A DNA stretch of 64,000 nucleotides from Verrucomicrobia bacterium IMCC26134 (GTDB lineage: Bacteria; Verrucomicrobiota; Verrucomicrobiia; Opitutales; Opitutaceae), in assembly GCA_000972765.1 (NCBI GenBank), contig CP011265.1:1969501-2033500 (forward strand), read 5' to 3'. Below are positions 17,745 through 26,863 of this stretch, piece after piece (position 1 is the stretch's first letter; the number at the start of each line of letters is the position of its first letter). A program made the position numbers and the translations under genes. The notes beneath the pieces were generated by a model. That model saw nothing but the letters and a program-made list of their open reading frames with translations. It was not told the DNA's origin and did no database searches.

Positions 17745-18887
17745 ATGCGCTGGCTTGTCCTCACCTCCTCCACAGGCACGGGCCATAACATGCGTGCCGA
17801 GGCCCTCCGCCTCTGGGTCGAGCGTGAATGCGGCTCCGACGTAGAGCTACGCATCCATCAGACGCTCGAGACCACGCACCCGCTCTACCGTTTCGGAGTC
17901 GGTCTCTACAATACCATCCAGCGGCGTGCCCCGCGCCTGCATCACATCTACTTTAATTACCTCGAACTCGCCGGCATGCACCGACACGGCGAACGTATCC
18001 TGGGTCGCGATAAGTTTTCCGCCGCTGTCGCAGCCTTCGCCCCGCACCGCGTCATCAGCGTCCACGCACACACCAACCACGGCTTCTTCACTCTGGCCCG
18101 ACGCGCCCTGCCGGCCTCACCTCCACGCTGCCTCACCTACTGCGGCGAGCTTTTCGGCGGCTACGGCTTTAGCCGTCACTGGGCCAACCCTTCCGCCGAT
18201 GGCTTTATCGGTGCCACACCCGAGGTCTGCGCCGCCGCCCGTGCCGTCGGCACGCCCACCGAGAACGTATATCACGGCGGTTTTCTACTCCGTCCTTCGC
18301 TCTACGCAACGGAAGAGGAGGGTGAAGCCCAAGCCGTCGCCCTCGCCGCCGAACTCGGTCTGGATCGCCGTGCCTTTACCGTTGTGCTCAGCACCGGACT
18401 CGCCGGCGCCAACAACCACCTTCCCATCCTGCGCCGCCTGGCCGCCACCGGGAAAAAGTTCCAGGTCATCGCCCTTTGTTCGCGCAATACCAAGGCGCTC
18501 CACGCCATCGAGGCCTACGCCGCCGGGCACCCCTCCCTCACGATACGCGCCCTCGGCCAGACCGACCGCATACTGGCCCTGCTTTGTCTTGCTTCCGCCT
18601 TAGTCGCCCGCCCCGGCACCGGAGCAACCAGTGAATCCATCCTGACCGGCACACCGCTCATTCACAATTGCATCGGCGGCATCATGCCGCAGGAACTCAT
18701 CACCATCCAACACTGCCGTCAGCACGCCTGCGCGCTCACCGCCCGCTCCGCTCGCGAGGTCGTTAACTGCATCTTAAAATTACAAGCTGAACCCACTTTT
18801 ACCGTCGAACTTCGCCATCGCCTGCACGCCGCCCGTCCCGTCGGCAATCCTGCACAAATCGTTCGCTGGATTCTGAAACGGCCTTGA
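17745..18887 (+). CDS. MGDG-synthase-like glycosyltransferase (GT28-type)
   Basis: The 380-residue protein begins with VLTSSTGTGHNMRAEAL, matching the N-terminal S-x-G-x-GH motif of monogalactosyldiacylglycerol synthase and processive lipid glucosyltransferases. The C-terminal half has the GT-B sugar-nucleotide site: VVLSTGLAGANNH, LGQTDRILALLCLASALVARPGTGATSE and GTPLIHNC. The family transfers sugars from UDP-sugars to membrane lipids at the cytoplasmic face. The acceptor here is unknown. Its stop overlaps the region of the next gene, an SCP2-like protein, and the run continues to the sugar genes at 19721-22981. This suggests glycolipid or lipid-linked glycan synthesis, by inference. Confidence 0.75.
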   Translation: MRWLVLTSSTGTGHNMRAEALRLWVERECGSDVELRIHQTLETTHPLYRFGVGLYNTIQRRAPRLHHIYFNYLELAGMHRHGERILGRDKFSAAVAAFAPHRVISVHAHTNHGFFTLARRALPASPPRCLTYCGELFGGYGFSRHWANPSADGFIGATPEVCAAARAVGTPTENVYHGGFLLRPSLYATEEEGEAQAVALAAELGLDRRAFTVVLSTGLAGANNHLPILRRLAATGKKFQVIALCSRNTKALHAIEAYAAGHPSLTIRALGQTDRILALLCLASALVARPGTGATSESILTGTPLIHNCIGGIMPQELITIQHCRQHACALTARSAREVVNCILKLQAEPTFTVELRHRLHAARPVGNPAQIVRWILKRP

Positions 18888-18901
18888 TAGAATCAACCCC
18901 G

Positions 18902-19693
18902 ATGGCCGATTACTCCGACACCTCCCCGTCCTTGCTTGCCGCACTCTATCTGGAGGCCGTTCTCCCCGCCATTCCCGTCTTGGCCGCACAGGACTCAGGA
19001 CTTTCTTCCGCTCTCGCCGGGCCTGACTTCGGCGTGGTTTTCGCCACATCTCGCGGTTTGCGCACACGCCTTTCCGTCCGCGATGGCATCACGTCCGCCT
19101 GTTTCGGCCCCGCAGCAGTGCCTCAGCCCGGCGACGTCCATATCTGGTTCCCATCACCTGCCCAGGCGGTTCGAGCCCTTGATGGCAGGCGCCGGCCCGC
19201 TCTCGCCCTGCCGATCGGCGGATGGTTCCAGCTGCCGCAACTGAAACGTATAAACGTAGCAGGCAAGCGGCTCGAGGCTCTACTCAACAATCGCCCCGCC
19301 GCCACTGACCCTGCCCTCGCCTTCCACGCTTGGGGCAATCTAGTGGTCGGACTCGCCGCCGCAGCCACCTGGTTGCGCCACCATCCCGACGCCCCCGCCA
19401 CCCGCGCCCGCCTCGGCTCCGGTGTCGTGGTATTCTCCTGCCCGGCGCTTCCCGCCCCACTGTGGCTCGACCTTGCCACTCTCGTCACCGGCAGCGGCCC
19501 GACGCCCCCCGACGCCATGCTCATGGTCACTATCACCTTCGCCGACCTCGCCACGCTCCTCGCCGAACTTGATCAGCAGCTCGACGCGTCCGCCGCCCTC
19601 GGCCTGGGAACCCTACGCATTACCGGTCACCTGCCTCTGGCGGAAAACCTCGGACTTCTCCTCCTAAAAGTTGGCGCCCTCCTCAAACCATGA
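18902..19693 (+). CDS. protein with two SCP2-like lipid-binding halves (tentative)
   Basis: This 263-residue protein has no familiar catalytic motif. Residues about 30-125 follow the SCP2 pattern: a hydrophobic strand and DG turn (GVVFATSRGL, LSVRDGITSACFG), then GDVHIWFPSPAQAVRAL, and an amphipathic C-terminal helix. Residues about 140-263 repeat it (VVVFSCPALP, AMLMVTITFADLATLLAEL, GTLRITGHLPLAENLGLLLLKVGALL). SCP2 folds bind sterols, fatty acyl chains or isoprenoids (as in UbiJ/UbiT). The ATG at 18902 lies 14 bp after the glycosyltransferase stop; a TTG at 18884 would overlap it. The assignment is by pattern only and needs a profile search. Confidence 0.5.
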   Translation: MADYSDTSPSLLAALYLEAVLPAIPVLAAQDSGLSSALAGPDFGVVFATSRGLRTRLSVRDGITSACFGPAAVPQPGDVHIWFPSPAQAVRALDGRRRPALALPIGGWFQLPQLKRINVAGKRLEALLNNRPAATDPALAFHAWGNLVVGLAAAATWLRHHPDAPATRARLGSGVVVFSCPALPAPLWLDLATLVTGSGPTPPDAMLMVTITFADLATLLAELDQQLDASAALGLGTLRITGHLPLAENLGLLLLKVGALLKP

Positions 19694-19720
19694 ACGCCTT
19701 CTTCCTGAATTTGACTCGCG

Positions 19721-21022
19721 ATGGCTATGCGGGAAGCGAAGGTAATCTACAGCGTCCGAACCTGCGTTCCCTTGCCTCCTTCACGTGAGCCTCTTCCGTT
19801 GAATTTCGCCAACTCCCAAGCTCTCTTCCGCCGCGCCGCTGAGGTCATCCCCGGCGGTATCTACGGCCACACCACGCCCGCCGCCACCCTGCCGGGAGCC
19901 ACGCCCTACTATGCAGTCGAGGGCTTCGGCTGCCGCTACCGCGATCTCGATGGCAACACCTTCATCGATTTCCTCTGCGGCTATGGCCCGATGTTGCTCG
20001 GCTACCACCACCCGGAGGTCGAGGACGCCGCCACCGCCGCCCGCGCGCGCGGCGCCGCCTTTAATCACCCCACCCCGCTCATGGTCGAGCTAGCCGAGGC
20101 CCTTGTCGCCCGCATCGACTTCGCCGATTGGGCAGTCTTCGCCAAAAACGGCGCCGACCTCACCAGCTGGACCGTCATGGTTGCCCGCGAGTATACCGGT
20201 CGGCCAAAAATCCTCAAAATTCGCGGCGCCTACCATGGCACCCACGCCTGGTGCACCCTCGGTCACGGCGGCCTCATCCCCGAGGATCGCGCCCACATCC
20301 ACGATTTCCCCTTCAACGATGTCGCCGCCTTGGAGACCCTTTTCGCCCTCCATCGCGGCCGAATAGCCGGGCTCATCCTCACGCCTTTTCACCACCCCGC
20401 CTTCGCCGACTCCGAGCTGCCTTCGCCCGCTTTCGTCGCCGCCTGCAACCGCCTCTGCCGCGAGCATGGCACGCTCCAGATCCTCGACGATGTGCGCTGC
20501 GGTTTCCGGCTCTCGACCGGCGGCTCGCATTCGGTTTACGGCTACACGCCCGACCTCTCGATCTACTGCAAGGCGATCGCCAACGGTCACCCCCTCTCCG
20601 CCGCCGTCGGCCGCGCCGCCCTCAAGCCCGCCGCCAGCCGGGTCTTCCTCACCGGCAGCTACTGGAACGATCCCGCCCCCATGGCCGCCGCTCTTGCCAC
20701 CCTCGCCGTCATCGAGCGCGACAACATCCCCGCCCGCCTCGCCGCCCTCGGCGAACGCTTCGTCACCGGCTTCCTCGCCCTTGGCGAAAAACACGGCGTC
20801 CCCCTCCGCGCCAGCGGCCCACCCGCCATGCCCTATGTGCGAGTCGCAGACGATCCGTCCTTCATCCGCACCCAGCAGCTCTGCGCCGCCGCTGTTGCCG
20901 AGGGCGTGTTCCTCCACCCGCATCACAACTGGTTCATCAGCGCCGCCCATACCGAAGCCGATATCGATGAGGCACTGCAACGGCTCGACACCGCCTTCCT
21001 CAACCTTTCCCTTTCATCATGA
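19721..21022 (+). CDS. class III PLP-dependent aminotransferase (glutamate-1-semialdehyde aminotransferase-like)
   Basis: It shows the fold-type I aminotransferase pattern: SQALFRRAAEVIPGGI, DLDGNTFIDFLCGYGPMLLGY, KNGADLTSWTVMVAREYTGR, the PLP-phosphate and Asp region LQILDDVRCGFRLS, and the Schiff-base lysine in YCKAIANGHPLSA (Lys284). It resembles HemL but sits with sugar-nucleotide genes, so it may aminate a keto sugar or make an amino-acid decoration rather than aminolevulinate. ATG 19721 gives 433 residues. Homology starts near TTG 19799, which may be the real start. Its stop overlaps the next ATG by 4 bp (ATGA). Confidence 0.8.
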   Translation: MAMREAKVIYSVRTCVPLPPSREPLPLNFANSQALFRRAAEVIPGGIYGHTTPAATLPGATPYYAVEGFGCRYRDLDGNTFIDFLCGYGPMLLGYHHPEVEDAATAARARGAAFNHPTPLMVELAEALVARIDFADWAVFAKNGADLTSWTVMVAREYTGRPKILKIRGAYHGTHAWCTLGHGGLIPEDRAHIHDFPFNDVAALETLFALHRGRIAGLILTPFHHPAFADSELPSPAFVAACNRLCREHGTLQILDDVRCGFRLSTGGSHSVYGYTPDLSIYCKAIANGHPLSAAVGRAALKPAASRVFLTGSYWNDPAPMAAALATLAVIERDNIPARLAALGERFVTGFLALGEKHGVPLRASGPPAMPYVRVADDPSFIRTQQLCAAAVAEGVFLHPHHNWFISAAHTEADIDEALQRLDTAFLNLSLSS

Positions 21023-21888
21023 TCATCCTCCTCGGCGGTTCCGGCTACGTTGGCCAGGCTTACCAGCAACTTCTCGCGCAAAAGGGCATTCCCTTCCGCA
21101 ATCTGCGGCGCGCCGAGCTCGACTACACCGACTCCGCTACCCTCACCGACTTCCTGCGCGAGACCCGGCCGGATTTCCTCATCAACGCCGCCGGCTACAC
21201 TGGCAAACCTAATGTGGACGCCTGCGAACTCCACAAAGCAGAGTGCCTCTTCGGCAACGCCGTCCTCCCCGGCCGCGTCGCCGAAGCCTGCGCGTCCGCC
21301 GGCGTGCCATGGGGCCACGTCTCCTCCGGTTGTATCTTCACCGGCGCCCGTCCCGACGGCTCCGGTTTCACCGAAACCGACGCACCCAACTTCACCTTCC
21401 GCCGCGATAACTGCTCCTTTTATTCCGGCACCAAGGCACTCGGCGAAGAAACCCTGGTCGGCGCGCCGGACGTCTACATCTGGCGCCTGCGGATCCCTTT
21501 TGATCATCGGGAAAGCCCGCGTAACTACCTCACTAAGCTGATGCGCTATGATCGCCTGCTCGAGGCCGCCAACAGCATCTCTCAACTCCAAGAGTTCGTC
21601 GCCGCCACCTTCGCCTGCTGGGAAAAGCGTGTTCCTTTCGGCACCTACAACGTCACCAACCCCGGCCCTGTCACCACCCGCGAGGTCGTCGATCTGATTC
21701 TACAGAGCGGAGTCCACCCGAAAGACTACCGATTCTTCACCGATGAAGCTGAGTTCATGCGCATTGCAGCCAAGACCCCCCGCAGCAACTGCGTCATGTC
21801 CTCCGCCAAACTCACCGCCGCCGGCATCACACTGACCCCGGTGCGCGAGGCGATTCAACGCGCTCTGGCGAATTGGCAAAAAGCCTGA
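21019..21888 (+). CDS. RmlD-like NAD(P)-dependent sugar-nucleotide reductase
   Basis: The 289-residue short-chain dehydrogenase starts with a Rossmann motif MIILLGGSGYVGQAYQQLL, followed by LDYTDSATLTDFLRETRPDFLINAAGYTG, close to dTDP-4-dehydrorhamnose reductase (RmlD). The catalytic Ser/Tyr/Lys region is HVSSGCIFTG and FYSGTKALGEE (Tyr-x3-Lys). It overlaps the aminotransferase by 4 bp, which indicates translational coupling, and precedes the dTDP-glucose 4,6-dehydratase by 40 bp. It may reduce a keto-sugar made by that enzyme. The exact product is not clear from sequence. Confidence 0.8.
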   Translation: MIILLGGSGYVGQAYQQLLAQKGIPFRNLRRAELDYTDSATLTDFLRETRPDFLINAAGYTGKPNVDACELHKAECLFGNAVLPGRVAEACASAGVPWGHVSSGCIFTGARPDGSGFTETDAPNFTFRRDNCSFYSGTKALGEETLVGAPDVYIWRLRIPFDHRESPRNYLTKLMRYDRLLEAANSISQLQEFVAATFACWEKRVPFGTYNVTNPGPVTTREVVDLILQSGVHPKDYRFFTDEAEFMRIAAKTPRSNCVMSSAKLTAAGITLTPVREAIQRALANWQKA

Positions 21889-21928
21889 CGTCCCTTTTCG
21901 CGTCCACTAGGGCATACCTCTTCTTTTT

Positions 21929-22981
21929 ATGAAAATCCTAGTCACAGGCGGCGCAGGTTTTATCGGCTCAAACCTAGTCCGACACCTCCTCGCCTCGACC
22001 GCCAACGAGGTTCTCACCGTAGATGCGCTAACCTACGCCGGAAACCTAAACTCGCTCACCGACGTCGCCGCGCATCCGCGCCACCGCTTTGTCCAGGCCG
22101 ACATCACCGACGCCGTCCTCCTCCGCCATCTCTTCGCCGACTTCTCCCCTGGCTGGGTCATGCACCTCGCCGCCGAATCCCACGTGGATCGCTCGATCGA
22201 CGGCCCCGGAGCCTTTATCCAGACCAACGTCGTCGGCACTTTCACCCTGCTTCAGGCCGCCCGCGCGCATTTTGACTCTCTGACGGGACCCGCCCGCGAT
22301 CGTTTCCGTTTTCTTCACGTCTCAACCGATGAGGTCTATGGATCGCTCGGCCCATCCGGCCTCTTCACCGAGCACACGCCCTACGACCCGCACTCGCCCT
22401 ACTCTGCTTCCAAAGCCGCCAGCGACCACCTTGCCCGGGCCTGGGCCGACACCTACCGCCTGCCCGTCCTCGTTACCAACTGCTCCAACAACTACGGTCC
22501 CTACCAGTTCCCCGAAAAACTCATCCCCGTCGTCATCCTCAAGGCCCTGCGCGGCGACCCGATCCCCGTCTACGGTAAAGGGGAAAACATCCGCGACTGG
22601 CTCTACGTCGGTGACCACTGCGAGGCCCTCCACACCGTCGTCACCTCAGGCCGCCCCGGACAGACCTACAACATCGGCGGCAATAACGAGCGCAAAAACA
22701 TCGACCTCGTCCGCCTGCTCTGCACCTTGCTCGACGAACTCCGCCCCCGCGCCGACGGCAAGTCCTACGCTGCACAAATCAGTTTCGTCGCCGACCGCCC
22801 CGGGCACGATCTGCGCTACGCCATAGACGCCACCAAAATCAAAACCGAGCTCGGATGGACCCCGAAGCAAGACCACTCCTCCGGCTTCCGCCAGACCGTC
22901 GCCTGGTATCTGGCCAACGAATCTTGGTGGCGCCCCATCCTCGACGGCACCTACCGACTCGAGCGGTTGGGGTCGGCCTGA
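21929..22981 (+). CDS. rfbB: dTDP-glucose 4,6-dehydratase
   Basis: RmlB/RfbB makes dTDP-4-keto-6-deoxyglucose. [20 protein letters not shown] carries the NAD-binding GxxGxx[27 protein letters not shown] (catalytic Thr-Asp-Glu), [11 protein letters not shown] (Tyr-x3-Lys) and [17 protein letters not shown] are diagnostic. The length of 350 is typical. A pyrimidine-rich leader (CCTCTTCTTTTT) replaces a Shine-Dalgarno sequence. No rmlA or rmlC is in the window, so the dTDP-rhamnose pathway is incomplete here. The product may instead feed the neighbouring reductase and aminotransferase. Confidence 0.92.
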   Translation: MKILVTGGAGFIGSNLVRHLLASTANEVLTVDALTYAGNLNSLTDVAAHPRHRFVQADITDAVLLRHLFADFSPGWVMHLAAESHVDRSIDGPGAFIQTNVVGTFTLLQAARAHFDSLTGPARDRFRFLHVSTDEVYGSLGPSGLFTEHTPYDPHSPYSASKAASDHLARAWADTYRLPVLVTNCSNNYGPYQFPEKLIPVVILKALRGDPIPVYGKGENIRDWLYVGDHCEALHTVVTSGRPGQTYNIGGNNERKNIDLVRLLCTLLDELRPRADGKSYAAQISFVADRPGHDLRYAIDATKIKTELGWTPKQDHSSGFRQTVAWYLANESWWRPILDGTYRLERLGSA

Positions 22982-23035
22982 AGGCAAGTTCGAGCCGCGT
23001 GCGCTTTGTGACCATTTCCACAGTGTGCTCGCACC

Positions 23036-24070
23036 TCACCAACTCAGTGCCCGCCAGACGGCATCCGTGAAGCGCATGTAACGCAGTCCGGTCATGAAAT
23101 TTGTCCGAAGCACCGGAGCACCCTTGCGCACACTGGCGACAAAATCCGCTTCCACGCGCCATGCATCCGCTCCAGCGCTGACGAGCGGCACCCAGCCTGT
23201 GTCGTGGCCACCGACCTCAGTTGCGGGCCGCGTTTCCAAGACTCCGCGCCGCCCGTCCCAGCGAATTTCGCCCCGCGTGCCGTTTATACGGATCTCCGTG
23301 CGCGGCAACGAAGGCTCCAGTCCACTATGTGTCATGCGCAATTTCGCCCCGGCCAACGAACGAAACACGCCCTCCACCGTTAATGACTCCGGCAAGTTAA
23401 CTTCTCGCATGCCGCCGTCGGGACTTTGCCGCCGGGCCGTGTTGATGTAGCCACGCACGGCAGTCACCTCCGCGTCGGCGCCAAGCCAGCGCAGCAGCAC
23501 TTCGTAAAAAATCCCGATTGTGAGCATATTCACGCCGCTGTAACGTCGCTCCAAACGCCAGGTGATCGGCGTCGCGGGATTCGCGTAGGCTCCATTAATA
23601 TCCCACACTTCAACGGTGCGCAGGTCGCCGGCATGCCCTGAAGCCAGCCAAGTCATCACCGCCGCATCGACGCCGAGAGTATGCGGCGCCGGCACCAATT
23701 GCGCGACGAGTCCTTGCTTCACTTTGGACGAGGCGAGCATCGCCTCCGCTTCGTGCAAGGTCGCCGCCATACGTGCCTCGCAGAGCACGTTTTTTTCCGC
23801 GGCCAGTGCGGCCAGAGCGACCTCCGCGTGGAGATCCGGCCAGGTGCCGATGCAGATCGCGTCAATGTCCCTCGCTTCCACCACTGACCGCCAATCCGAC
23901 TCGACGCGGGCGATTCCCCATTCCTTAGCCACTCTTTCCGCCGAGGAGGTGGATCGATTGGCAACGGCCCGAAACTCCACCAGGGGCAATGCGCGAAAAC
24001 CCGGCAGGTGCCGCGCTGTGGTGTTGCCTCCCGCGCCGACGAAACCGATCCGCAGCGGGGCGCGGCTCAT
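23036..24070 (-). CDS. Gfo/Idh/MocA-family oxidoreductase
   Basis: The N-terminal Rossmann fold (LRIGFVGAGGNTTARHLPGF), the variant of the usual EKP block (LAAEKNVLCEARMAATLHEAEAML) and the C-terminal alpha/beta domain with LRTVEVWDINGAYANP identify the family, which oxidises or epimerises sugars and inositols with NAD(P). The EKP lysine is replaced in CEARMA, so catalysis may differ. The start at 24070 is chosen because its ATG overlaps the pheA stop as ATGA; an upstream ATG at 24112 lies inside pheA. The substrate is unknown, and linkage to pheA looks like operon convenience. Confidence 0.8.
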   Translation of the reverse strand: MSRAPLRIGFVGAGGNTTARHLPGFRALPLVEFRAVANRSTSSAERVAKEWGIARVESDWRSVVEARDIDAICIGTWPDLHAEVALAALAAEKNVLCEARMAATLHEAEAMLASSKVKQGLVAQLVPAPHTLGVDAAVMTWLASGHAGDLRTVEVWDINGAYANPATPITWRLERRYSGVNMLTIGIFYEVLLRWLGADAEVTAVRGYINTARRQSPDGGMREVNLPESLTVEGVFRSLAGAKLRMTHSGLEPSLPRTEIRINGTRGEIRWDGRRGVLETRPATEVGGHDTGWVPLVSAGADAWRVEADFVASVRKGAPVLRTNFMTGLRYMRFTDAVWRALSW

Positions 24071-25155
24071 GTGACGCTCGGGTAGCTGCCCAGCCACTTG
24101 ACCAAGGGGCAAAACGCGCGCAGCTCGGCCACCGCCTCCTTCATCGCGGCGTCCTCGTAGTGACCGCTCACATCAATGAAGAACAGGTAATCCCAGGGAC
24201 GGCGTTTGCTCGGCCGTGACTCGACCTTGGAGAGGTTCAATCCGCGCGAGCTGAAGGGCGTCAACATGCGCATCAATGCGCCTGAATTCGCCGCCGCCGC
24301 TTCGCCGAGAGAGATGACGAGGCTGGTAAGATCGCGGCCGCCGCCGACCGCGCCGGAGGCTTTTTTGCCGATGACGAAGAAGCGCGTGGTGTTGTCGTTG
24401 CGATCCTGGATGTTGCGGGCCAGCACCGGCACGCCCTGCACCAGCGCCGCCAGTTCGGCCGCTATGGCCGCCGCTCCCGGTTCGGCGCGGGCGATTTCGA
24501 CCGCCTTGGCCGTGCTTGCGGTATCGATGAGCTGGGCGTGCGGCAGATGCCGTTGCAGCCAGGCGCGACACTGCGCGAGGGCCTGATCCTTGGAATAAAC
24601 CTTCGTCACCTTCTCCAGCGGCGTGGTGGATATGAGCGAGTGGTTGATTTCCAGATAAATTTGCGCAACCGCCTTCAGTTCACTTTCAACGAACCCGTCC
24701 AGCGCCTCGCGCACCGAGCCCTCGGTCGAATTCTCTATCGGGATAATGCCGTAGTCGGCTTCACCTTTTTCCACCGCAGTGAAAATATCCCCGATGGTCG
24801 CGATTGGTTGATAATCCACGCTCGCGCCGAATTTTTTAATGGCCGCCGCATGCGTATAGGTCGCCTCCGGCCCGAGGTAGGCGATTTGCAAAGGTTTCTC
24901 CAAGGCGATCGCAGCCGACATGATCTCGCGGTAGATGGCCTGCAATGCCTCCGGCTTGATCGGCCCCTGACTCAGCGCAGTGACCTTGCGAAACACCGCG
25001 TCCTCCCGCTCCGGCACATAGATCTGGCCGCCGGTATTGCGTTTCAGGCGGCCGATCTCGGCGGCGAGGGTGAGGCGTTCGTTGAGGGTGCGCACCAGCT
25101 CACGATCAAGGTGATCGATTTGCTCGCGGATGGGTTGGAGGGGATCGGCGGACAT
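24067..25155 (-). CDS. pheA: bifunctional chorismate mutase/prephenate dehydratase
   Basis: The P-protein converts chorismate to prephenate and then phenylpyruvate for phenylalanine synthesis. Residues 5-90 are the AroQ chorismate mutase (IREQIDHLDRELVRTLNERL). Residues about 92-270 are prephenate dehydratase (IAYLGPEATYTHAA, GIIPIENSTEGSV, NDNTTRFFVIG). Residues about 285-362 are an ACT domain with the Phe-binding type motifs SGALMRMLTPFSSRGLNLSKVESRP, indicating feedback control by phenylalanine. The ATG shares a base with the scpB stop (TGATG), and the gene overlaps the next gene by 4 bp. Confidence 0.96.
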   Translation of the reverse strand: MSADPLQPIREQIDHLDRELVRTLNERLTLAAEIGRLKRNTGGQIYVPEREDAVFRKVTALSQGPIKPEALQAIYREIMSAAIALEKPLQIAYLGPEATYTHAAAIKKFGASVDYQPIATIGDIFTAVEKGEADYGIIPIENSTEGSVREALDGFVESELKAVAQIYLEINHSLISTTPLEKVTKVYSKDQALAQCRAWLQRHLPHAQLIDTASTAKAVEIARAEPGAAAIAAELAALVQGVPVLARNIQDRNDNTTRFFVIGKKASGAVGGGRDLTSLVISLGEAAAANSGALMRMLTPFSSRGLNLSKVESRPSKRRPWDYLFFIDVSGHYEDAAMKEAVAELRAFCPLVKWLGSYPSVT

Positions 25156-26156
25156 CAGGCGTTTTCGGCGGAAGGTTGCGGTTTCGAGGCTGGTTGGTCC
25201 GAGGCGGATTCGGAGACGATAATATCTTCAGCGGCAGCAACTGGCGGCGAAACTTTGGCCGCCGCCTCGCCGGACGTTTCGCCTGAAAAACCGGCGTCAA
25301 CCGCAGGCACTCCGGCAGACGGTGCGTAATGCTTGATATTAACAGGCTCAAGCGAAGGCGAGGCGCCCTCTCCGTCCTCCAAGGGGAGCCCCATTTCGGC
25401 GTCGGCGGGAGGCGCGGAGTTGGCCGTGTGGTTGAGCCATTCATCGATCTGACGGGAGGACAACACGTCCGAGGCCGGCAGTTCAACGAGGGACTTTACA
25501 CCGACGAACTCGAGGAATTTATCCGTGGTGCCATACTGCAAAGGCCGCCCGGGCAAGTCGGCGCGGCCGACCACGTAGATCATCTCTCGTTCCAGTAAAC
25601 GGTTCAAACCCGCTTCGGCCGACACGCCGCGGATGGCTTCCAGTTCCGACCGCGTCACCGGTTGGCGGTAGGCCACGACCGCAAGGGTTTCGAGCGCCGA
25701 CTGGGAGAGTTTTACCGGGGGCGGTTCGTCGCGCAGAATACGGATCCACCGGGCGAAACGCGGATGCGTGACCAACCGGTAGCCACTCGCACCATCGAGC
25801 AGCACGTAGATGTCGTTCTGCGCTCGCAATTCGGCGGCCAGCGCATCCATCGCCTCGCGGATCTGGGTGGAGGTGACGAGCGAGGGAACGTCGGCGTAAA
25901 GCTCTTCGTCCCCTGGTGTGGGAGTGAAAACGCCGCTCTCCACTATACCAGCCTCCGCCGAACCAGTTTCGATTGCGTGGGCCGCCGCCACCGCATCATC
26001 CAACGGCACCTCGGCCGCCTCGGTATCCAACGCCGCCAGGGCAATCAGGGCTTTCTCGTGGAAGCGCGTGAACACGGACTGGATGTCTTTGATCGTCAGC
26101 GGTTGGTTCGAAGAGAACAGCAACGCCTTGAGCACGAGTTTGAGATTGAACGCCAT
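25155..26156 (-). CDS. scpB: segregation and condensation protein B
   Basis: ScpB is the winged-helix kleisin-associated subunit of the bacterial SMC condensin. Recognisable blocks are LVLKALLFSSNQPLTIKDIQ (residues 5-24), YRLVTHPRFARWIRIL, LSQSALETLAVVAYRQPVTRSELEAIRGV, LLEREMIYVVGRADLPGRPLQYGTTDKFLEFVGV and SLVELP. At 333 residues it is much longer than the usual 180-220. A Glu/Asp/Pro/Ala-rich C-terminal tail from about residue 230, and an N-terminal insertion around residues 45-75, account for this. No scpA is visible nearby. It is translationally coupled to pheA. Confidence 0.93.
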   Translation of the reverse strand: MAFNLKLVLKALLFSSNQPLTIKDIQSVFTRFHEKALIALAALDTEAAEVPLDDAVAAAHAIETGSAEAGIVESGVFTPTPGDEELYADVPSLVTSTQIREAMDALAAELRAQNDIYVLLDGASGYRLVTHPRFARWIRILRDEPPPVKLSQSALETLAVVAYRQPVTRSELEAIRGVSAEAGLNRLLEREMIYVVGRADLPGRPLQYGTTDKFLEFVGVKSLVELPASDVLSSRQIDEWLNHTANSAPPADAEMGLPLEDGEGASPSLEPVNIKHYAPSAGVPAVDAGFSGETSGEAAAKVSPPVAAAEDIIVSESASDQPASKPQPSAENA

Positions 26157-26445
26157 GCGGTGTAAAAAACGAATTAAGCCCCGCGCTCAGCCCGCCGCGC
26201 AACCTCGAAAAGCAAATCCGCACAGTGAGCGCACCAAAGGGCTTGATGACTCTTACCTGCATAAACCCGCGTATTCCCCGTATGCAAATCCTGATCAGAT
26301 GCACGGCCGCACAACCATGTTACGCCGACGTTAATTCGCTAAAGAGTCACTTGATTTATCGTGCTACATCAACAACTTCCACGATCCACTTACTTTCCCA
26401 ACCTTCTGCGCCACGGCGTGGAGTATTTCGCCCTTCAGCCACTAA

Positions 26446-26748
26446 ATGCCCCCCATCGGACCTAAATCCGCATCTCCACTTTCCGTTCCGGTGAAAGCAT
26501 CGGAACGCATTGAGGCCATGATGAAGGCGGAACACATCAAGTCCAGTGCGCTGCAGCAAAAATTCCTCCTTCAACTCGAAAAAATTGAGGAGATAGAGTC
26601 GCGTTTAGGGCGCGAGGATATCGATAAAAAGGAATGGGAAGCGCTCGTTAATCTCTGCCACCAGATTCTGAACGAGGTTCAAGAACTCCACCTCAGATCC
26701 TACCTGGAGCACGCCTACGTGCACAATAGATTCTCCACGGAGATCTAG
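26446..26748 (+). CDS. small helical hypothetical protein
   Basis: This 100-residue frame has a near-continuous helical, charged sequence from residue 18 on (ERIEAMMKAEHIKSSALQQKF, LQLEKIEEIESRLGRE, WEALVNLCHQILNEVQELH). It has no known motif, signal peptide or membrane segment. The amphipathic heptads suggest a coiled-coil or helical-bundle partner protein. It stands alone between scpB and a convergent membrane-protein gene, and its GC content is lower than that of the neighbours. Codon use looks genuine, but function is unknown. Confidence 0.6.
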   Translation: MPPIGPKSASPLSVPVKASERIEAMMKAEHIKSSALQQKFLLQLEKIEEIESRLGREDIDKKEWEALVNLCHQILNEVQELHLRSYLEHAYVHNRFSTEI

Positions 26749-26788
26749 TCATCCCCCGGGCCAAGCCCCCCCGAGGCAAGCGACTGTT

Positions 26789-26824
26789 TTTCGGTTTATT
26801 TGGGGCCATAAAAAGCCAGTCGAC
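26789..26824. terminator. possible bidirectional terminator
   Basis: CGACTG-TTTTT and AAAAA-GC-CAGTCG form an imperfect hairpin between two convergent genes, so A/T runs flank the stem on both strands. The loop is about 17 nt and two bases bulge, so it is a weak call. Confidence 0.4.
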
Positions 26825-26863
26825 CGCCCCAACCGCACCGTCGCCTTGTCGGAGGGATCGCAG

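Noticed and set aside
20128-20970. 280-codon Arg-rich frame inside the aminotransferase gene
   Set aside because: Arg/Pro-rich shadow frame of a GC-rich gene; the aminotransferase frame has all family motifs.
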